Shown: piece after piece, positions 11,067-22,627 of the stretch
Layout of the letters: the number at the start of each line of letters is the position of its first letter
Position numbering within the stretch: position 1 is the stretch's first letter
Origin: Apodospora peruviana
Lineage: Eukaryota > Ascomycota > Sordariomycetes > Sordariales > Lasiosphaeriaceae
Direction of reading: 5' to 3'
Length of the DNA: 64,000 nucleotides
NCBI GenBank assembly: GCA_033439685.1
Contig: JAUEDM010000004.1
Coordinates: 3,410,001 to 3,474,000 of the forward strand
Position numbers and translations under genes: made by a program
The notes under the pieces: model-generated
Seen by the model: only the letters and a program-made list of their open reading frames with translations
Told to the model about the DNA's origin: nothing
Databases searched by the model: none

Positions 11067-13474
11067 TTTCAATTTTGAGCTCAACTGACTGTGAACAGAA
11101 GGGATGTTTTGGGCAACATGAGGAAATGTGGGAGGTCCGAAGTAATTAAATACTTTGTTGTTTAGGTGAGTCAGGAACGAATATTACGTGTGCTACCCAA
11201 TAAGACCCTTGCAGATCCCAATTCAGGGACCGGAAAGCGCGGATGTGCTGCCTGTCAGCTGTAAACAAACCTCAAGCGCGAGCGGTCCGGCCCTATAATC
11301 TGACGTGCAGTTGACGTTGGGTTTCACACGGCGGCCGCCCCTAACCTTGTCTTAGCCTTATTGGGGATATGATCTGCTAGCGTTGCGCAGCCTTGGCCCG
11401 ACACGCATGGAAAGGAAGAATAACAAAAGGAAATAGTTAAACCAATGTAATTACGTAAGAGCTTCAAGTTCAAATTTACTCTTTAATTCTGCTTCTGTTT
11501 GTTTTATAGCTAGATACTTTATAGTGACTGGAAGTGTCGAGGGGAGGGCCATCTTTGCACAGTTTAGCTTTGCAAATCCCTATGGAGAGCATAAAGTGTA
11601 TCATGATGTCACACGTGTAATCAAGGCATCTCGGCTATTGCTTTAGGCGCGATTTGAGCTCACCTGAAATGGTAGACAAATAGAACCAATGCACCTTGCT
11701 TCGAGGAGGCCAGCACCATGATGATACCATCGAGGAAATATCCTCCTCTCTGATGGTTGGATCCGTCTCTTGGGCCAGCAGATCTGAAAGGGCGCCTGGA
11801 AACGACCGACTCATCAAACCGCAGCGGCCTCTACACCTCGCTCCTTGACATCCCGCTTCTGCCCATGAGTGACTGAATACCTGGGGACCATGGACCGCAC
11901 CAGAGCTGAGAATGCAACCATTGCAAGGAACGGCTCGCCAACTTTGGACCCCTTGTTCGCCACTATAACCGGGAGCACCTTCGGGCGTATCCGGGCAAGC
12001 TGGAAATGGCCGTCCTTGTTCGGCAGCCTGGTTGCCTCAGCCCAATAGAGCGCGGCAACCAATAGCATGAACCGAGCCATGAACTCAAGATTCCGGAGTG
12101 GTTGCAGTGGTGAAGGCTGCGAGAGTAAGAAAGAACCGAGGCGACCAGGTTCAAACTGCTTCGAACGGGTTGCGGGGATGAGGCCGAGACAGCCTCTTCG
12201 GAGGGGCCCTCCTCCTTCACGATCAGTGTTAATACGACGGCGCTAGCTACCGACCTCGGGACCGGCACCCTTCTAGCCGGTAAAGACCAACGGCGGGGCG
12301 GGCCTCGAGATGCGAGCAGTGGCCGTGTATATGTAGCCCTTAAGAGGATTCATGCCCACAAATCTGTAGGAAAGCTCTCTCAAGATATCGCTGACGAGGA
12401 CGACAAATGATTGTCATTAATTATCTTGGATTGTCACATCCCAGGGCTTTACTACTCAACGACCATACACTTAGTCACATATTACTTCATTCACTTTGGT
12501 GGTATCAGTAAAGGGCAATATGACGTGGGTTGCTTGTTTGGGAGGCAGGAAACTGTTAAGAGTCTCTCTTCTGTCAAACTGAGATGGGAACAGCGAGATA
12601 TAAATATCGCTACTTTCCACTGGCACCAAGTCCTTCGTACCGAAAGAAAGAGTCACACCATCCCAAACTTAAGATCGAAAACCAAAGCGGTTTTAATGCA
12701 GAAAAGAAGAAAAGTGGACAACTGGACGGCGGACGCTGAGGCGTCTCTCCCACGTGGACGCGAGACTATTTCATCCTAACCACTTGCAGCTGTACGAGCA
12801 AGCTCTGCCAGCAGTTATGGGACATCCACCTCTCGACCGCGGCTCCCCTGAGAGCAAAGAGGGTAAGGCGAAGAAACGTTACGCTAACACTGAACCCACA
12901 AGGCCAACCCACCTTCGCCCACCCCTCCACCTCTCCAGATTTCCCCAGCCGTTGATGGAAGCCCACAGACTATAAATTCTGCCCAAATATTATTATTACC
13001 TCTCCGAACCACTACCTCCTCTCAACCGCATCTCGCGAAGCACTCCCATCAACCACTATTTATACACAAGACTTCTCGCCTGGCCAGATCTATATATAAA
13101 TGCATCAATAAGGTACTAAACCAGGTCTAGACCTCGCAACGAATTATCATCGCTATCACCTCCTCAGACTTCACCCAAGTCAGAACTGCCCGCCCCAGCA
13201 AAGCATCATAACCACGAGAAGCAAGACGCGACATTTTCACGCACGAATCCCTTCGGCAAAAATCAGGGGTAATTCTACATTCTTCTCTATATAGGTACTC
13301 AAGCTATCGACTTGCTAACTCAGTAATGGCAAACCTAGCAATTTCGACGACTCCTTGCCAGAGCTTCAAGTAAACCACCCAGACCCGCGCGAGTTTCCCC
13401 TTGACGTAATTTTGTGAGTAAAATCCGCCTGAAGCGTCCGTGACGTCCATCCCTACAAAACACATCCATTAACC
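11067..13474. other. Long intergenic region
   Basis: About 2.4 kb without a gene I can support. A minus-strand frame at 11814-12080 starts with a hydrophobic MARFMLLVAALYW but has no recognisable domain and no support from splicing. The last 500 bp (CT-rich, several short introns possible) are probably the promoter and leader of the next gene. Confidence 0.5.
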
Positions 13475-13539
13475 ATGACTCCTGCAGCACTGGTATCGCC
13501 AGGCCTGACCACGCCCCGCCTCCGCTCACCACCGCGACA

Positions 13540-14662
13540 ATGGAAGTCATTCAGAGGGTTTTCAACAGGGTCCTTGATATTTGCCGCGTAATCTTCGACG
13601 ACAAGCTCCGTAACATGGATCTGCCGCCCCTGACGCCGGAGCAGCGAATTCACAAGGCACACTGGTGGGGCCTCGGTTCGTTCCAGGCGGTCGAAGACCA
13701 CAGCTGGGACCCAGCCCTTACTTCTGGGCAACAACTCAATGCCGAACTCGAGGCGATGGCCAGGGACAGGCCGCCCGTCCAGGCCACGATGCGTTATGCC
13801 CTCATGATTCTTCACTTTGAGCGACTCACCAGAGCTGACATGACTGGTTGCTTAGTTATGTTCAACGCCCACAACCCCCAACTGGAGCAACGCGAACTCA
13901 TCATTCGAGTTTACGATCCGCTCTTTGGTAACCAGGACCTCGAGTTTCTCAATCACCTCTACATGCCGGTCCAGACCACTGATGATGGCAGAGCCTTGGT
14001 CTTCAAGCGCATCGTGGCGACCAGCTGGGTCCATCCTGCCTCATATATGGATCCTTTTGGCAACTACCAGACGAATCATGTCAACTGCATCTGCGTGCGG
14101 CCAGATGCGAACCACTATTTTTATGTGGTAGACAGCCAAATGTGCCGTCTCGTGCAGGGCTGCTGCCCGATGCCTGCCCGGCCAGCAATCTTCCTGACCG
14201 GCGACTCGCAGGAGGACCCCCGGCATCAGAGAGCCTGCCTATACGCCGATGAGGGTCGTCACACGATCACCAATACGTGTGATAACCAGAACAGGTAAGT
14301 AACTGATTTTCTAAGACTAACCATTCTTTCCCTCTGCCTTCCCTCGGCGTCCACTCCACAGACATATTTCTAGTCTCCAACATTACAACCCCCTGGCAAC
14401 CCGTGAAGAATGAGGAAACGTTTATGGCTAACCAACCATCAGACGGCTATCAACAGAGGTTCAAGCCAACATGGTAGATCGTATCGAGCCGTATATGCGC
14501 GCCCCGGTCGGATACGCGAAGCTCTGCGTCGACATTGACGGCCGATTCTATGTCGCGAGTCCTGAGCTGTGGGCGTATCTTCCGAACACCAACGCTCTCT
14601 ACGTACGGAGAGACTTGATTGCGGATCAGAGCTCCATCCGCGGGACCGCACCCATCACGTAG
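13540..14662 (+). CDS. Hypothetical protein, three-exon model
   Basis: Not recognised. Exon 1 (13540-14294) ends in a GTAAGT donor. Introns 14295-14361 (67 bp) and 14403-14456 (54 bp, with GCTAAC branch site) connect to exons 14362-14402 and 14457-14662 in frame, giving 333 aa. Visible stretches are WWGLGSFQAVEDHSWDP, ELIIRVYDPLFGNQDLEFL, HVNCICVRPDANHYFYVVDS, YAKLCVDIDGRFYVASPELW. The pattern is a compact globular protein without signal peptide or membrane segment. A fourth exon ending at 14932 is possible: a 4-nt-imperfect donor GTAGAG at 14651 to an AG near 14749 would join TPEIWSSKDAYLAAQ to the end. A short upstream ORF (ATG 13475, stop 13591) overlaps the start in another frame. The N-terminal limit is therefore uncertain. 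Confidence 0.55.
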
Positions 14663-17275
14663 AGAACTCGTGGCGGTACTCGGAGTTCCAAAATAAGAAT
14701 TACACGCCATCGATCGTTCCAATACACCATTTACCGATTGGTATTGAGCCCCGAGATATGGTCATCCAAGGATGCATATCTCGCGGCTCAATACCAGATC
14801 TTGCGACGCGAGGGCATGGAAGGCTTGCGATTCTCTGGTTTCTTTATTATCGGTCACTTTGAGGAGGAGTTCAATATGGGCTATCAGGGAAGAATATTAG
14901 GGTCACAGGAGTTTGGCATCATACATAGATAAGTTCTGGTTTGCTTTAAGGCGGAGTTGGGAAAGATACCCATTTGCTTTTCGATAGAGGTGGCTCAGTG
15001 ATTCTGGAGCTGGACCAGTTCTCTATGACAGAATAGTCAAAACAAAGTATCTTCTCTTCTACCTCACACGAGTTCGATAATGTCCCGCAACCGTTTAGAT
15101 AGACATGGACCAATCTTGGCATCGGCGGTGAGCTCCCGTTTGCAACAATCAGTGATGGAACCAAAGCCCAAACAATATCTAGGAGATTGTTGACACCTCC
15201 CGACACCTCTGTTTGTGTAGATCTTGGTGTTTTGTGTAGTAGTCCACTGATTTCCAAATGTTGGGACACATGTATGACGCTGCTTTTCCTATGTACCACG
15301 ATCGTTCAAGATATCCCCGAGCTGGGACCAAGATAAGCGACTCACATCCGTGTTCGCTCATCCACACAGTATGATAGAGGCGGTTTACGGCGTGCTTGCT
15401 GCGCTCTCTGCGTCCACTGGGTGAGGTACTGGATCTGTGAGAGTCTGGTTGACAATAGGGCTCTGGAATACACCGTCTACACACACGTGGATACCGGCGT
15501 CAACAATAATGCATACGACGGCTGGAACTTGCGGCACCTGCAAAGGCCTATGGCTATGGTTCGCACCGACCTCGACCGAACTCCTATGCCGCTGTTGGCC
15601 TAATGTCGATGAAACAGATGCGCGAGGCTCTCCACTAGATCGTTGATAATCATCCTGCCGCGAAACTGATTGTGACGGCGGCGCTCGCGCCAGCGAGCAG
15701 CCCAAGCGGTAACCAGTGCTTCCATCTCGATTATGCCGAGGAGGAGGAGTCTTCTCCACGTTCCCGCCGGATTTCCCACGGCCCGTTCGGTCCTGACGGG
15801 GGCGGTCCTACCCAGTCCCTTCTCGATCAGACCCTGAGTTTCCCTCGACCGCGCCGGGCGGCACGAGCGGCTGTCCGCCCGGTCATGGTGGTGTACCGTC
15901 TCGCGCTTGATCCAGCCAGCTTTCTGGCGCCGCGGTCAATAGTCATGTTGTTCGGACGCGTAAAACTGCGGGGAGGTAAATAAAGAGCTGACAGAGAGGC
16001 GGTGTCGGCATTAGGGACGACGTCCTCGACGTGGTAACCAATGCTGCAGAATCGTCGAAGGGGGGAAGCACGGCACCGTGGCAAATCTCGTGCTGGCGCG
16101 AAAGCTGATAGGACAGCTAAGCTGATAGGACAGCTGAGCTTCTGTTCGGCGAGCAGGCCAGTCAATACCAACCTAGGTACATACTGCCTGCCTTCGTAAA
16201 CCAGCCGTAAGAGTCTGCGTTCAGATATTCTGGTGGGGGTGAAGATCCAATAGAGAGCTCCGCACTACGAGAGACACATGAGAATACAAGCCGCTGTGGA
16301 AAGCGTCTTCTCCATAACACCACTAAAAGCCATGATTATAGTGAAAAAGAGTGAGAGAATGAGGAAGAGACGTCAAAAATTATGCGGAGATAATCCCGGA
16401 GGAATAGCAGTAGCCAAGAAACACCACGATGTGCAATGTCGGCTCCAAACTACACTGTAAGGGCTTCCTGATCTCCCTACAGTCCGCAAAGTGTGTATCC
16501 TTGCGAGGAAAGGAAGAGGAAAGAGGGAGAAAATTCGGGAACGGGCCGGGTCCTAAATAGTAAAAAGACGGCTTGGCCTGTGCACACTCGCAAGTCGCTT
16601 GAACTCACCGCCTGCCTTGGGTGGAAACGAAGTCGAGGAGAACAATAGGGGGGCGGCAGAATATTTGGTGGGGACAGTAGGGTCCAGCAACTTGAAAGTG
16701 ACGTAGCAACAGCAGACCCCATTTGACCGGCTTAGCGAAGGACTGCGAGGCACTGTAAGCAGTCAGAGCGGTATTTTTCATTATCCTGTTGCCACACACC
16801 TGCTCAATTGGCAGTCTGGATCAATACAGTAGGTCCCTTTTGATTCCCATGTCCCCCAGCCAATATTGTGACAATGTCGGTTTTACGGACCCCAGAAGCT
16901 TGTGCCATATTGAGCCGAGACAGAAGGTACCGTAATAGTTATTTTATGATCTGGGGGTCCCAGATAATTAAAACTTCGTCTGGGTGACGCGGTGAGTACC
17001 TAGGTACCAGACAATGGGTCGAAATCTGATATTGAGAAGTGAATGGAAGGCAAGATGGGAAGCCCGCACTATCAACACATAATAAATGACTGCCACGAAG
17101 CGAGAGACTCGCGGGAGAAGGCGAATGAATTCCTCTCAACACTCCCCCTTGCTAATGCTTGCCTGTGCTGCACTAAGTATTTAGCCTCCCCACCAATTTT
17201 CTAGCAACTCGCATCGTCATTATTATCGATATCATTATTACCATCATCATCAGCCGAAAGCACTCGAAATCATTG
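14663..17275. other. Intergenic, possible gene remnants
   Basis: About 2.6 kb. 14738-14932 may be a last exon of the preceding gene. On the minus strand around 15600-15950 one frame stays open for over 100 codons (GWIKRETVHHHDRADSRS to ITALVTAWAARWRERRRH-like text) but lacks a start and a known domain. The rest shows nothing. Confidence 0.4.
16102..16135. repeat. Perfect 17-bp tandem duplication
   Basis: The 17-bp unit AAGCTGATAGGACAGCT occurs twice head to tail with no mismatch. Too short to assign to any element. Confidence 0.8.
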
Positions 17276-18637
17276 ATGAATACTTCTCTGTCCAAACGGG
17301 AACTATCCTCCTCGCCCACAGACGACTTTCCACGAGCCAAAAAGCCTTGTACAACCATGCACTTCGTCGTCCCGTCGTCCAGTGCCAACCCCAGCGGGTG
17401 CACCACCGACAGCAACACCACACAGTTGCAGCCGTTCCTTCGCCCAGTCAACGCGACCCCGGAGCAGCTCAGAGTCTGGAAGCAGCGGACAGTCGCGTTC
17501 GCCGACTCGCTGTTCCTCCTGCGCACCCACATCCGCGACTGTGCACTGGCCGGCCCGCCGCCTCCCAATTTCCTCGGCCAACCCGCAGAGGTTGTGACCT
17601 GTATCCTGTGGAAAGCTTTGGGCAGAAAAGTCCAGCGAGGAGCGTCCAAGCCCGGAAAGACTTGCAGTGCGTGGTGCGTGTGCCGACAGCTGCGCGTGCA
17701 CGCCATCCACCTCACGCCCCTAAAAGCGTGGGGCGTCAAGAAACTCGTCTTTTTCGGCCTCGGTACCTTCGAGGAGAACCGACAAGACCCCCCGTCTGAC
17801 ATCGACTTCTTGGCCCCCGGCACAACCTCCCTCGACAAGAGCTTCGCGAACTTCGAGACCGCAAAGCACATGCGGTACGACAATCGCGCGCGCCGCGCGA
17901 TGCTCAACTTCTGGATGGCCGCGCATATCGTGGCTACCATCACGCACTATGGCAGCGCAGCGTGGGCCGCCGCCTCTTGCAAAGACAACAAGCACAAGCT
18001 GCTCGACATGTGGGCGCGCTATCACATCTACAAGAACATCGACCGCTACCTAAAAGCTGGTCGGGAAATGCCGACACATTTGAAGCTGGAGTACGAAGAC
18101 ATGTGCAACCACGTCGAGAACACAAAGACAGAAAAGGAGCACCTCTACCAGGCTGTCGGCGAGGACATACAGGTATACTTTCACGAACAGGACCTCACGA
18201 ACCACGACAGTGCGGTGCTGCAGACGATGCTGCGGGAACGCAAGAGCCCTTTCTTTGTCAAGCCGCACGTATTGAGCGCCGGGAAAGCTAGCCAGCAAGG
18301 GTTTGTCAAAGTTGATGAGCGCACGCTCGTGGTCTCGATGATACCGGATTTTCCGGTTAGAGAGGTGGTGCTCAAGACCAGCAGACCTCCCGCAATGATC
18401 TGGCCTGACACGAAGGAGCAGCCGCTGGCGGATAGCATCGGTGTTTTCACTAACTGCAACGTGACAGCGAAGCCACTGCCGGATCGTGAGATCGAGGAGG
18501 TTATGGAGAGGGAATATGTGTCGATGCCCAATTTCGAGAGTAATGGGACTGGCATGCTGCGGATGTATGTCCGTAAAGATATTCTTGTTAGGGATATGGA
18601 TACGATGAACGCTTGGCGTCGTTCGATGGATGCCTAG
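17276..18637 (+). CDS. SRR1-like domain protein
   Basis: Intronless, 453 aa, from the first ATG (MNTSLSKREL). The C-terminal two-thirds match the layout of fungal SRR1-like proteins: KKLVFFGLGTF (about 159-169), a long helical part, EDIQVYFHEQDLTNHDSAVLQ (position of the yaqDPxy motif), PHVL...GFVKVDERTLVVSMIPDFPVREVV, then RPPAMIW and a final YVSMPNFE...MLRMYVRKDIL. SRR1 proteins were first described in plant circadian light signalling and are linked to haem regulation in yeast; the biochemical role in fungi is not settled. The N-terminal ~60 residues are low-complexity with a basic patch (RAKKPC), possibly a nuclear signal. The match is weak enough that an unrelated family remains possible. 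Confidence 0.7.
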   Translation: MNTSLSKRELSSSPTDDFPRAKKPCTTMHFVVPSSSANPSGCTTDSNTTQLQPFLRPVNATPEQLRVWKQRTVAFADSLFLLRTHIRDCALAGPPPPNFLGQPAEVVTCILWKALGRKVQRGASKPGKTCSAWCVCRQLRVHAIHLTPLKAWGVKKLVFFGLGTFEENRQDPPSDIDFLAPGTTSLDKSFANFETAKHMRYDNRARRAMLNFWMAAHIVATITHYGSAAWAAASCKDNKHKLLDMWARYHIYKNIDRYLKAGREMPTHLKLEYEDMCNHVENTKTEKEHLYQAVGEDIQVYFHEQDLTNHDSAVLQTMLRERKSPFFVKPHVLSAGKASQQGFVKVDERTLVVSMIPDFPVREVVLKTSRPPAMIWPDTKEQPLADSIGVFTNCNVTAKPLPDREIEEVMEREYVSMPNFESNGTGMLRMYVRKDILVRDMDTMNAWRRSMDA

Positions 18638-19689
18638 AATTAGGGAGGGGAACACGGATCTTTGTATGGTAGTTACTGGTGACTGACTTTTGGTCTGGTC
18701 GGGAGGAGAAGACTGTTTCTCGACTATTTTCTGGGTGATATCAGCTAAGGACATTTGTCTCAGCCTTGTCTCTTGTGACAACAAATACGTCAGACAGCAA
18801 TTTTGTTCCTTCAAGTTTGATATAATGGCTTAATGCGACGGATACTTAGGTTACATCTGAGTGGCAGCCTTATTTTCTATTTACTCACACATCTAGAGAA
18901 TCTACTCGCTTCTCTCAACACCTCAAAGTTTTCCGTATGCCACCCTGATGTGAGGATCTGCATGTTGGAAATTAGTCATTTTACTCCACCCGCAATACGT
19001 CAGAAACTGGAGCGCAAATTATTCCTCTCCAAAGCTTCCAACTTACGAAGCGTCGGTCGTATTACTTAGGGGTCCGAGATATGACGATCAGCTCAGGAGA
19101 GTGTCGTTGTTCTGCTCATCGCGACTTCAGAGTGATAAAGTGAAAAGGCAAAAAACAACGGAAAAAGCTAACATGGGAATCTATAAGTGTCAGAACCGGA
19201 ATTCATGAAAAGGATATTCCACCGGATAGTTGTCTGAAGTTGGGATATAACAGCGCGTTAAAGAGAATAAGAGAAACCTTGCCGATTTATGTTTTGGTAG
19301 TCCCCTATTCTGTTGCCGAGACATGTCGTTGACGGTGGATACAGTCGGCTTGGCGCGCTTATACAAGGCTACAGTGGAACAGGGATCCGATTAGCTAAGC
19401 GCCCGCTCCACCACGGTACTCCATCCACAAGGCTGACAGGTGCGGGAACTTACCCCGCGACAGCATGTTGGAGAAATGACCCCTCCCTGTCTGATGGCTC
19501 CCGCTCGGCCCCGCGCAACCCGATGACGTTCAAAGCTGCTGTTGCTTCTCCATTTTTTTGCTCAGTTTGTGCGTTATCCGGATCTTTACTATCAACCTAA
19601 AAGCTATCTTGATCCATCCATTTCTACTGCAAACTCCATCAACAAACAATCCAAACGAAACTTTCGACAACAAAAAAGAAACCCCGGAA
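18638..19689. other. Intergenic, no gene seen
   Basis: AT-rich 3' flank of the SRR1-like gene and promoter of the PI31-like gene. A pyrimidine/A-rich leader precedes ATG 19690. No RNA gene or repeat recognised. Confidence 0.55.
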
Positions 19690-20979
19690 ATGACAAACTT
19701 ACCCAACCCCACGCCGGGGCGTGATGCGTCGTTCAAGGCAGACGCCCTCCTCACCGACATGGCCATCGTGCTGCCCACTCAAGAACAGGGCGACACCACC
19801 TCGGTCGTGAGCAGCTCCCTCGACGCGATAGCCCTCTTTGTACACGTCTGCATGAGAGCCGTCGGGTTCCGACTACTAAGCTATAGCGAGGACCGCGATT
19901 CCAAGATCGGTATATGCTTCCGTTCTCCCTCATACATTCGCCTTCCTTCACTAACTGGTGTAGAATCTAAAATCCAGGAGCTCGACCCCAAACTCACACC
20001 AGAATGGAACAACGGCCTCAACTCTCATTCTTTCCTCTACGCGCACTCCCACTCGTCGATGCATTTTCTGTTACGGATCGACCGCATCAGCAGCAAGGTC
20101 GAGATCCGCGGCATCGCCATCGGCGACGAAAAGATCGCTCGTCTCGAGCTCGCGCCGCGCGAGTATGTATCGTCTGCCGCGCTGCCAGTCCGGCGCGGCT
20201 CCGAAAATGATAACAGCAACAACAAGGATCTGGAGGAGAAGATTGGCAGGGTCTTCATGTCCCCCGAACGGATCCAAGACTTTGCTTCCCTCCTAAAACG
20301 ACAGGTCATCGATAAGTTGCTGCCCGGGTACCGCAAGGATGGACAACAGGAAGAAAATGCCGACGACAGACAGGCGCGAGAGGGCGCGGACGAGGAAGGT
20401 GTTCGTCAAAGCGCACAACCAGAAACGGTCCCTCGGCCCGGCCGCGCGCCGTGGGACCTGCCGCGCCCGCCTAACCCTTACCCTGTGCCCGGTGGTTCGG
20501 AACCCATTCCCGCTGCAGGTAGCCGGCCACATCCGGATCTTGCCCCGCCTGGGTTCGAGGACGAGTACGAGATAAATGTGCCGCCGCATGGTGGTCTTTG
20601 GGTACCGAATGTTGGTGGAGCGGGTGGTGCAACAGACTACGGACGGAGTGATCTGTATCCCCAGGGCTTGGGGCCGGACGATCCGATCAGGCAGAATTTT
20701 ATACCGGGCGGTGTTCGCAGGCCGGGCAGGATGGGCGGGATGCATCCTACTTTTGATGATCCGTTGTTTATGGGTCCTAGAGGTGGAGGGGAAGGGGGAG
20801 ATTTGGGGTTTGATCCACAGGCTCCGCCGGGGGCGAGGTGGGACCCTGTTGGCCCTGGCGGGCTGCCGAGATTTGGAGGTGGGCGCGGAGGTGGTGCCTC
20901 TGGTGGTGGACGAGGAGGAGGTGGTGGGTTTGGGGGAGGTGGATTTGGAGGAGGGGGGTTTGGTGGGGATATTATCTGA
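19690..20979 (+). CDS. PI31-like proteasome regulator
   Basis: Two exons (19690-19909 and 19964-20979) give 411 aa from ATG 19690 (MTNLPNPTPGRDASFK). The 54-bp intron (GTATAT donor, CTAACTGGTGTAG end) is a multiple of three without a stop, so the retained form would add 18 residues in frame. The N-terminal FP domain of the PI31/Fbxo7 family is seen in DALLTDMAIVLPTQ, GFRLLSYSEDRDSKI, WNNGLNSHSFLYAHSHSSMHFLLRID and KQVIDKLLPGY-like text. The C-terminal part is typical of PI31: APWDLPRPPNPYPVPGGSE, then DLYPQGLGPDDPIR, GMHPTFDDPLF, and a Gly-rich end (FGGGGFGGGGFGG). PI31 binds the 20S proteasome and influences its assembly or activity. The usual C-terminal HbYX motif is absent here. Confidence 0.88.
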   Translation: MTNLPNPTPGRDASFKADALLTDMAIVLPTQEQGDTTSVVSSSLDAIALFVHVCMRAVGFRLLSYSEDRDSKIGICFRSPSYIRLPSLTGVESKIQELDPKLTPEWNNGLNSHSFLYAHSHSSMHFLLRIDRISSKVEIRGIAIGDEKIARLELAPREYVSSAALPVRRGSENDNSNNKDLEEKIGRVFMSPERIQDFASLLKRQVIDKLLPGYRKDGQQEENADDRQAREGADEEGVRQSAQPETVPRPGRAPWDLPRPPNPYPVPGGSEPIPAAGSRPHPDLAPPGFEDEYEINVPPHGGLWVPNVGGAGGATDYGRSDLYPQGLGPDDPIRQNFIPGGVRRPGRMGGMHPTFDDPLFMGPRGGGEGGDLGFDPQAPPGARWDPVGPGGLPRFGGGRGGGASGGGRGGGGGFGGGGFGGGGFGGDII

Positions 20980-21115
20980 TCCGACATCCGCAAGAGAGAG
21001 AGTGTGTGTGTCATGAGTAGTATGAGCAGGGACATATAGAGCCAGGAGCCAGCACTGGTCTGTCTGTGAAGATGATTTCTTGGTCATTGACTCTGTTCGA
21101 ATTGGAAGATCAGTA

Positions 21116-21160
21116 ACGTGCATGATAAGCGAACGGTACAGACAAGCGAACGGTACACTT
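21116..21160. repeat. Left terminal inverted repeat (45 bp)
   Basis: Begins ACGTGCATGATAAGCGAACG directly after the TA target site. Identical in inverse orientation to 22628-22672. Confidence 0.95.
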
Positions 21161-21190
21161 TCTACCACCCCACCACAACTATCCTCAACA

Positions 21191-22573
21191 CTAGGAAATA
21201 ACAATAACAGAATCAGAAACAGATGAATCAGACGATTCCGCATCCTCCTTGCACGTGCGTGCATTATGACCAGGCTTTCCGCACACACCACAGCACCGAA
21301 TCTTCGTACGAGACCCCCCTGCACCACCACCACTTTGTCGTGTCTCCTGCGTTACCTGCTCATCCACCGCCTTCTGATCCAGTAGATCATGCGCTTCTTG
21401 TACAGTAAGTGACCCTCCAAGCCGCACACGTGTTTTTTTGGCTCTTCGTCGCTTGCTAAGCCCCTCATTGGCCTTTCGTAGTGCAGAGACCTCTCCACGT
21501 AGAAGAGCCACCTCGTGCATTACCGCCATTGTACCTTTAGCTAACCGGTCCACAGCAGTTAACATAGATGTTGGAGAGCTGCCTTGATGATTGGAAATTC
21601 GAGTTTTAATGAGCTCTGACTGTGAGGTAGCTTCACGAGGGTTGTGTGGTGTTTGAGAGAGCCAAGGTAGTGCCGTACCTGGGCTTGAGGCTGGAGGTGT
21701 TGGGGTCCGAATGCGCACATCCAGCCCAGATATTACCCTCTCCGGGTCGTATGGTACTAGACCAGCTCCAGCAAAGCCTCCTCGGATGTTTTTTTCTGTA
21801 AAAGAAGTAAAAAATGCTTTCCTGAAGGAACAAAGAAACTCAAGCTTGCTAATATGCGTGATACGCATACGCATAAGCTCTTCAATTTCCTTGCTATATG
21901 CCTTCTTCAGTGGCCCAAAACAACCAACATCTAATGGTGGGATGGCCCAGCCTAAGGCGTTTATTCCTTGGATAACGGTAGCCCACTCTCGATTACCAGG
22001 CTGGGCCTGTTTAGCCCTGCCACGGCCATCTGAGGTAGTGACTACCATAGTAGGGATAATAATGCCCATCATAAAGCCAGTCTCGTCAAAGTTGAACGTA
22101 TCGTCGTCGAGAATGCCGTATTTGACCTTAGTATTGTGCACAAGGGCAAACCACTCGCTAATAACGTTTGGATCTTCGCATTTAGCCCTCTGGTAGTCGT
22201 ATTTACGCGTAAAACGCGTCTGGAGTTCTGGTTGACGCTTGACGAAGTTGTAAGCCCAGCGGATCCCAACAGGAGGCGCGCCGCGTTCGCGTAACAGTCG
22301 GTTGGCCATATCTTCCACATAAAGAAGCCGGGGATGGAATGCGCGTGCACATAGCTCAATTATATATTGAACAATAGTTTGCTCTTCCAAATCTGTAAGT
22401 TTACGCGAATTGGCTGGAATATCGCGTCGTGCAGGCCGGCCATCGCGTCGAGCAGAGAGGGTCATTGGTGGTACGTTGTAAGTTGTAGCTGCACCTCGAA
22501 GAGTAAGATCTGGCTCACTTTTCATAGCTTCGAGAGCAAGAATAATTCTGGATTCTTTTGCAAGTGAATCCAT
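21191..22573 (-). pseudogene. Pogo-type transposase with in-frame catalytic deletion
   Basis: The frame reads 460 aa from ATG 22573 (MDSLAKESRIIL); an ATG further up lies inside the inverted repeat. N-terminal HTH domains are visible (LTLRGAATTYNVPPMTLSAR, then a CENP-B-type region to KRQPELQTRF). The DDE domain starts normally (FNFDETGFMMG, first Asp) and continues to INALGWAIPP, where it jumps directly to LDVGCFGPLKKAYS. In intact relatives about 90-100 residues holding the second and third catalytic Asp (the ...LLILDGHESH... to ...HLLQPLDVGCFGPLK part) lie between. The C-terminus has a zinc knuckle (CCGVCGKPGHNARTC). No stop or frameshift is present, so the product may still bind DNA but cannot cut. 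Could it be a domesticated gene? The perfect inverted repeats argue against it. Confidence 0.88.
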
Positions 22574-22627
22574 TGCGAATTGGTAGTGCAATTGGTAAAA
22601 GAAGTTGAAAGGTCGCGTTGTGCCAAG

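Noticed and set aside
11814..12080. Minus-strand ORF with hydrophobic start (MARFMLLVAALYW)
   Set aside because: 88 codons, no domain, no partner exon with convincing splice sites; could be chance.
15385..15983. Several overlapping GC-rich ORFs on both strands
   Set aside because: They shadow one another, lack domains, and the best open frame has no start codon.
21191..22573. Domesticated transposase gene
   Set aside because: Perfect inverted repeats and TA duplication show an ordinary recent insertion.
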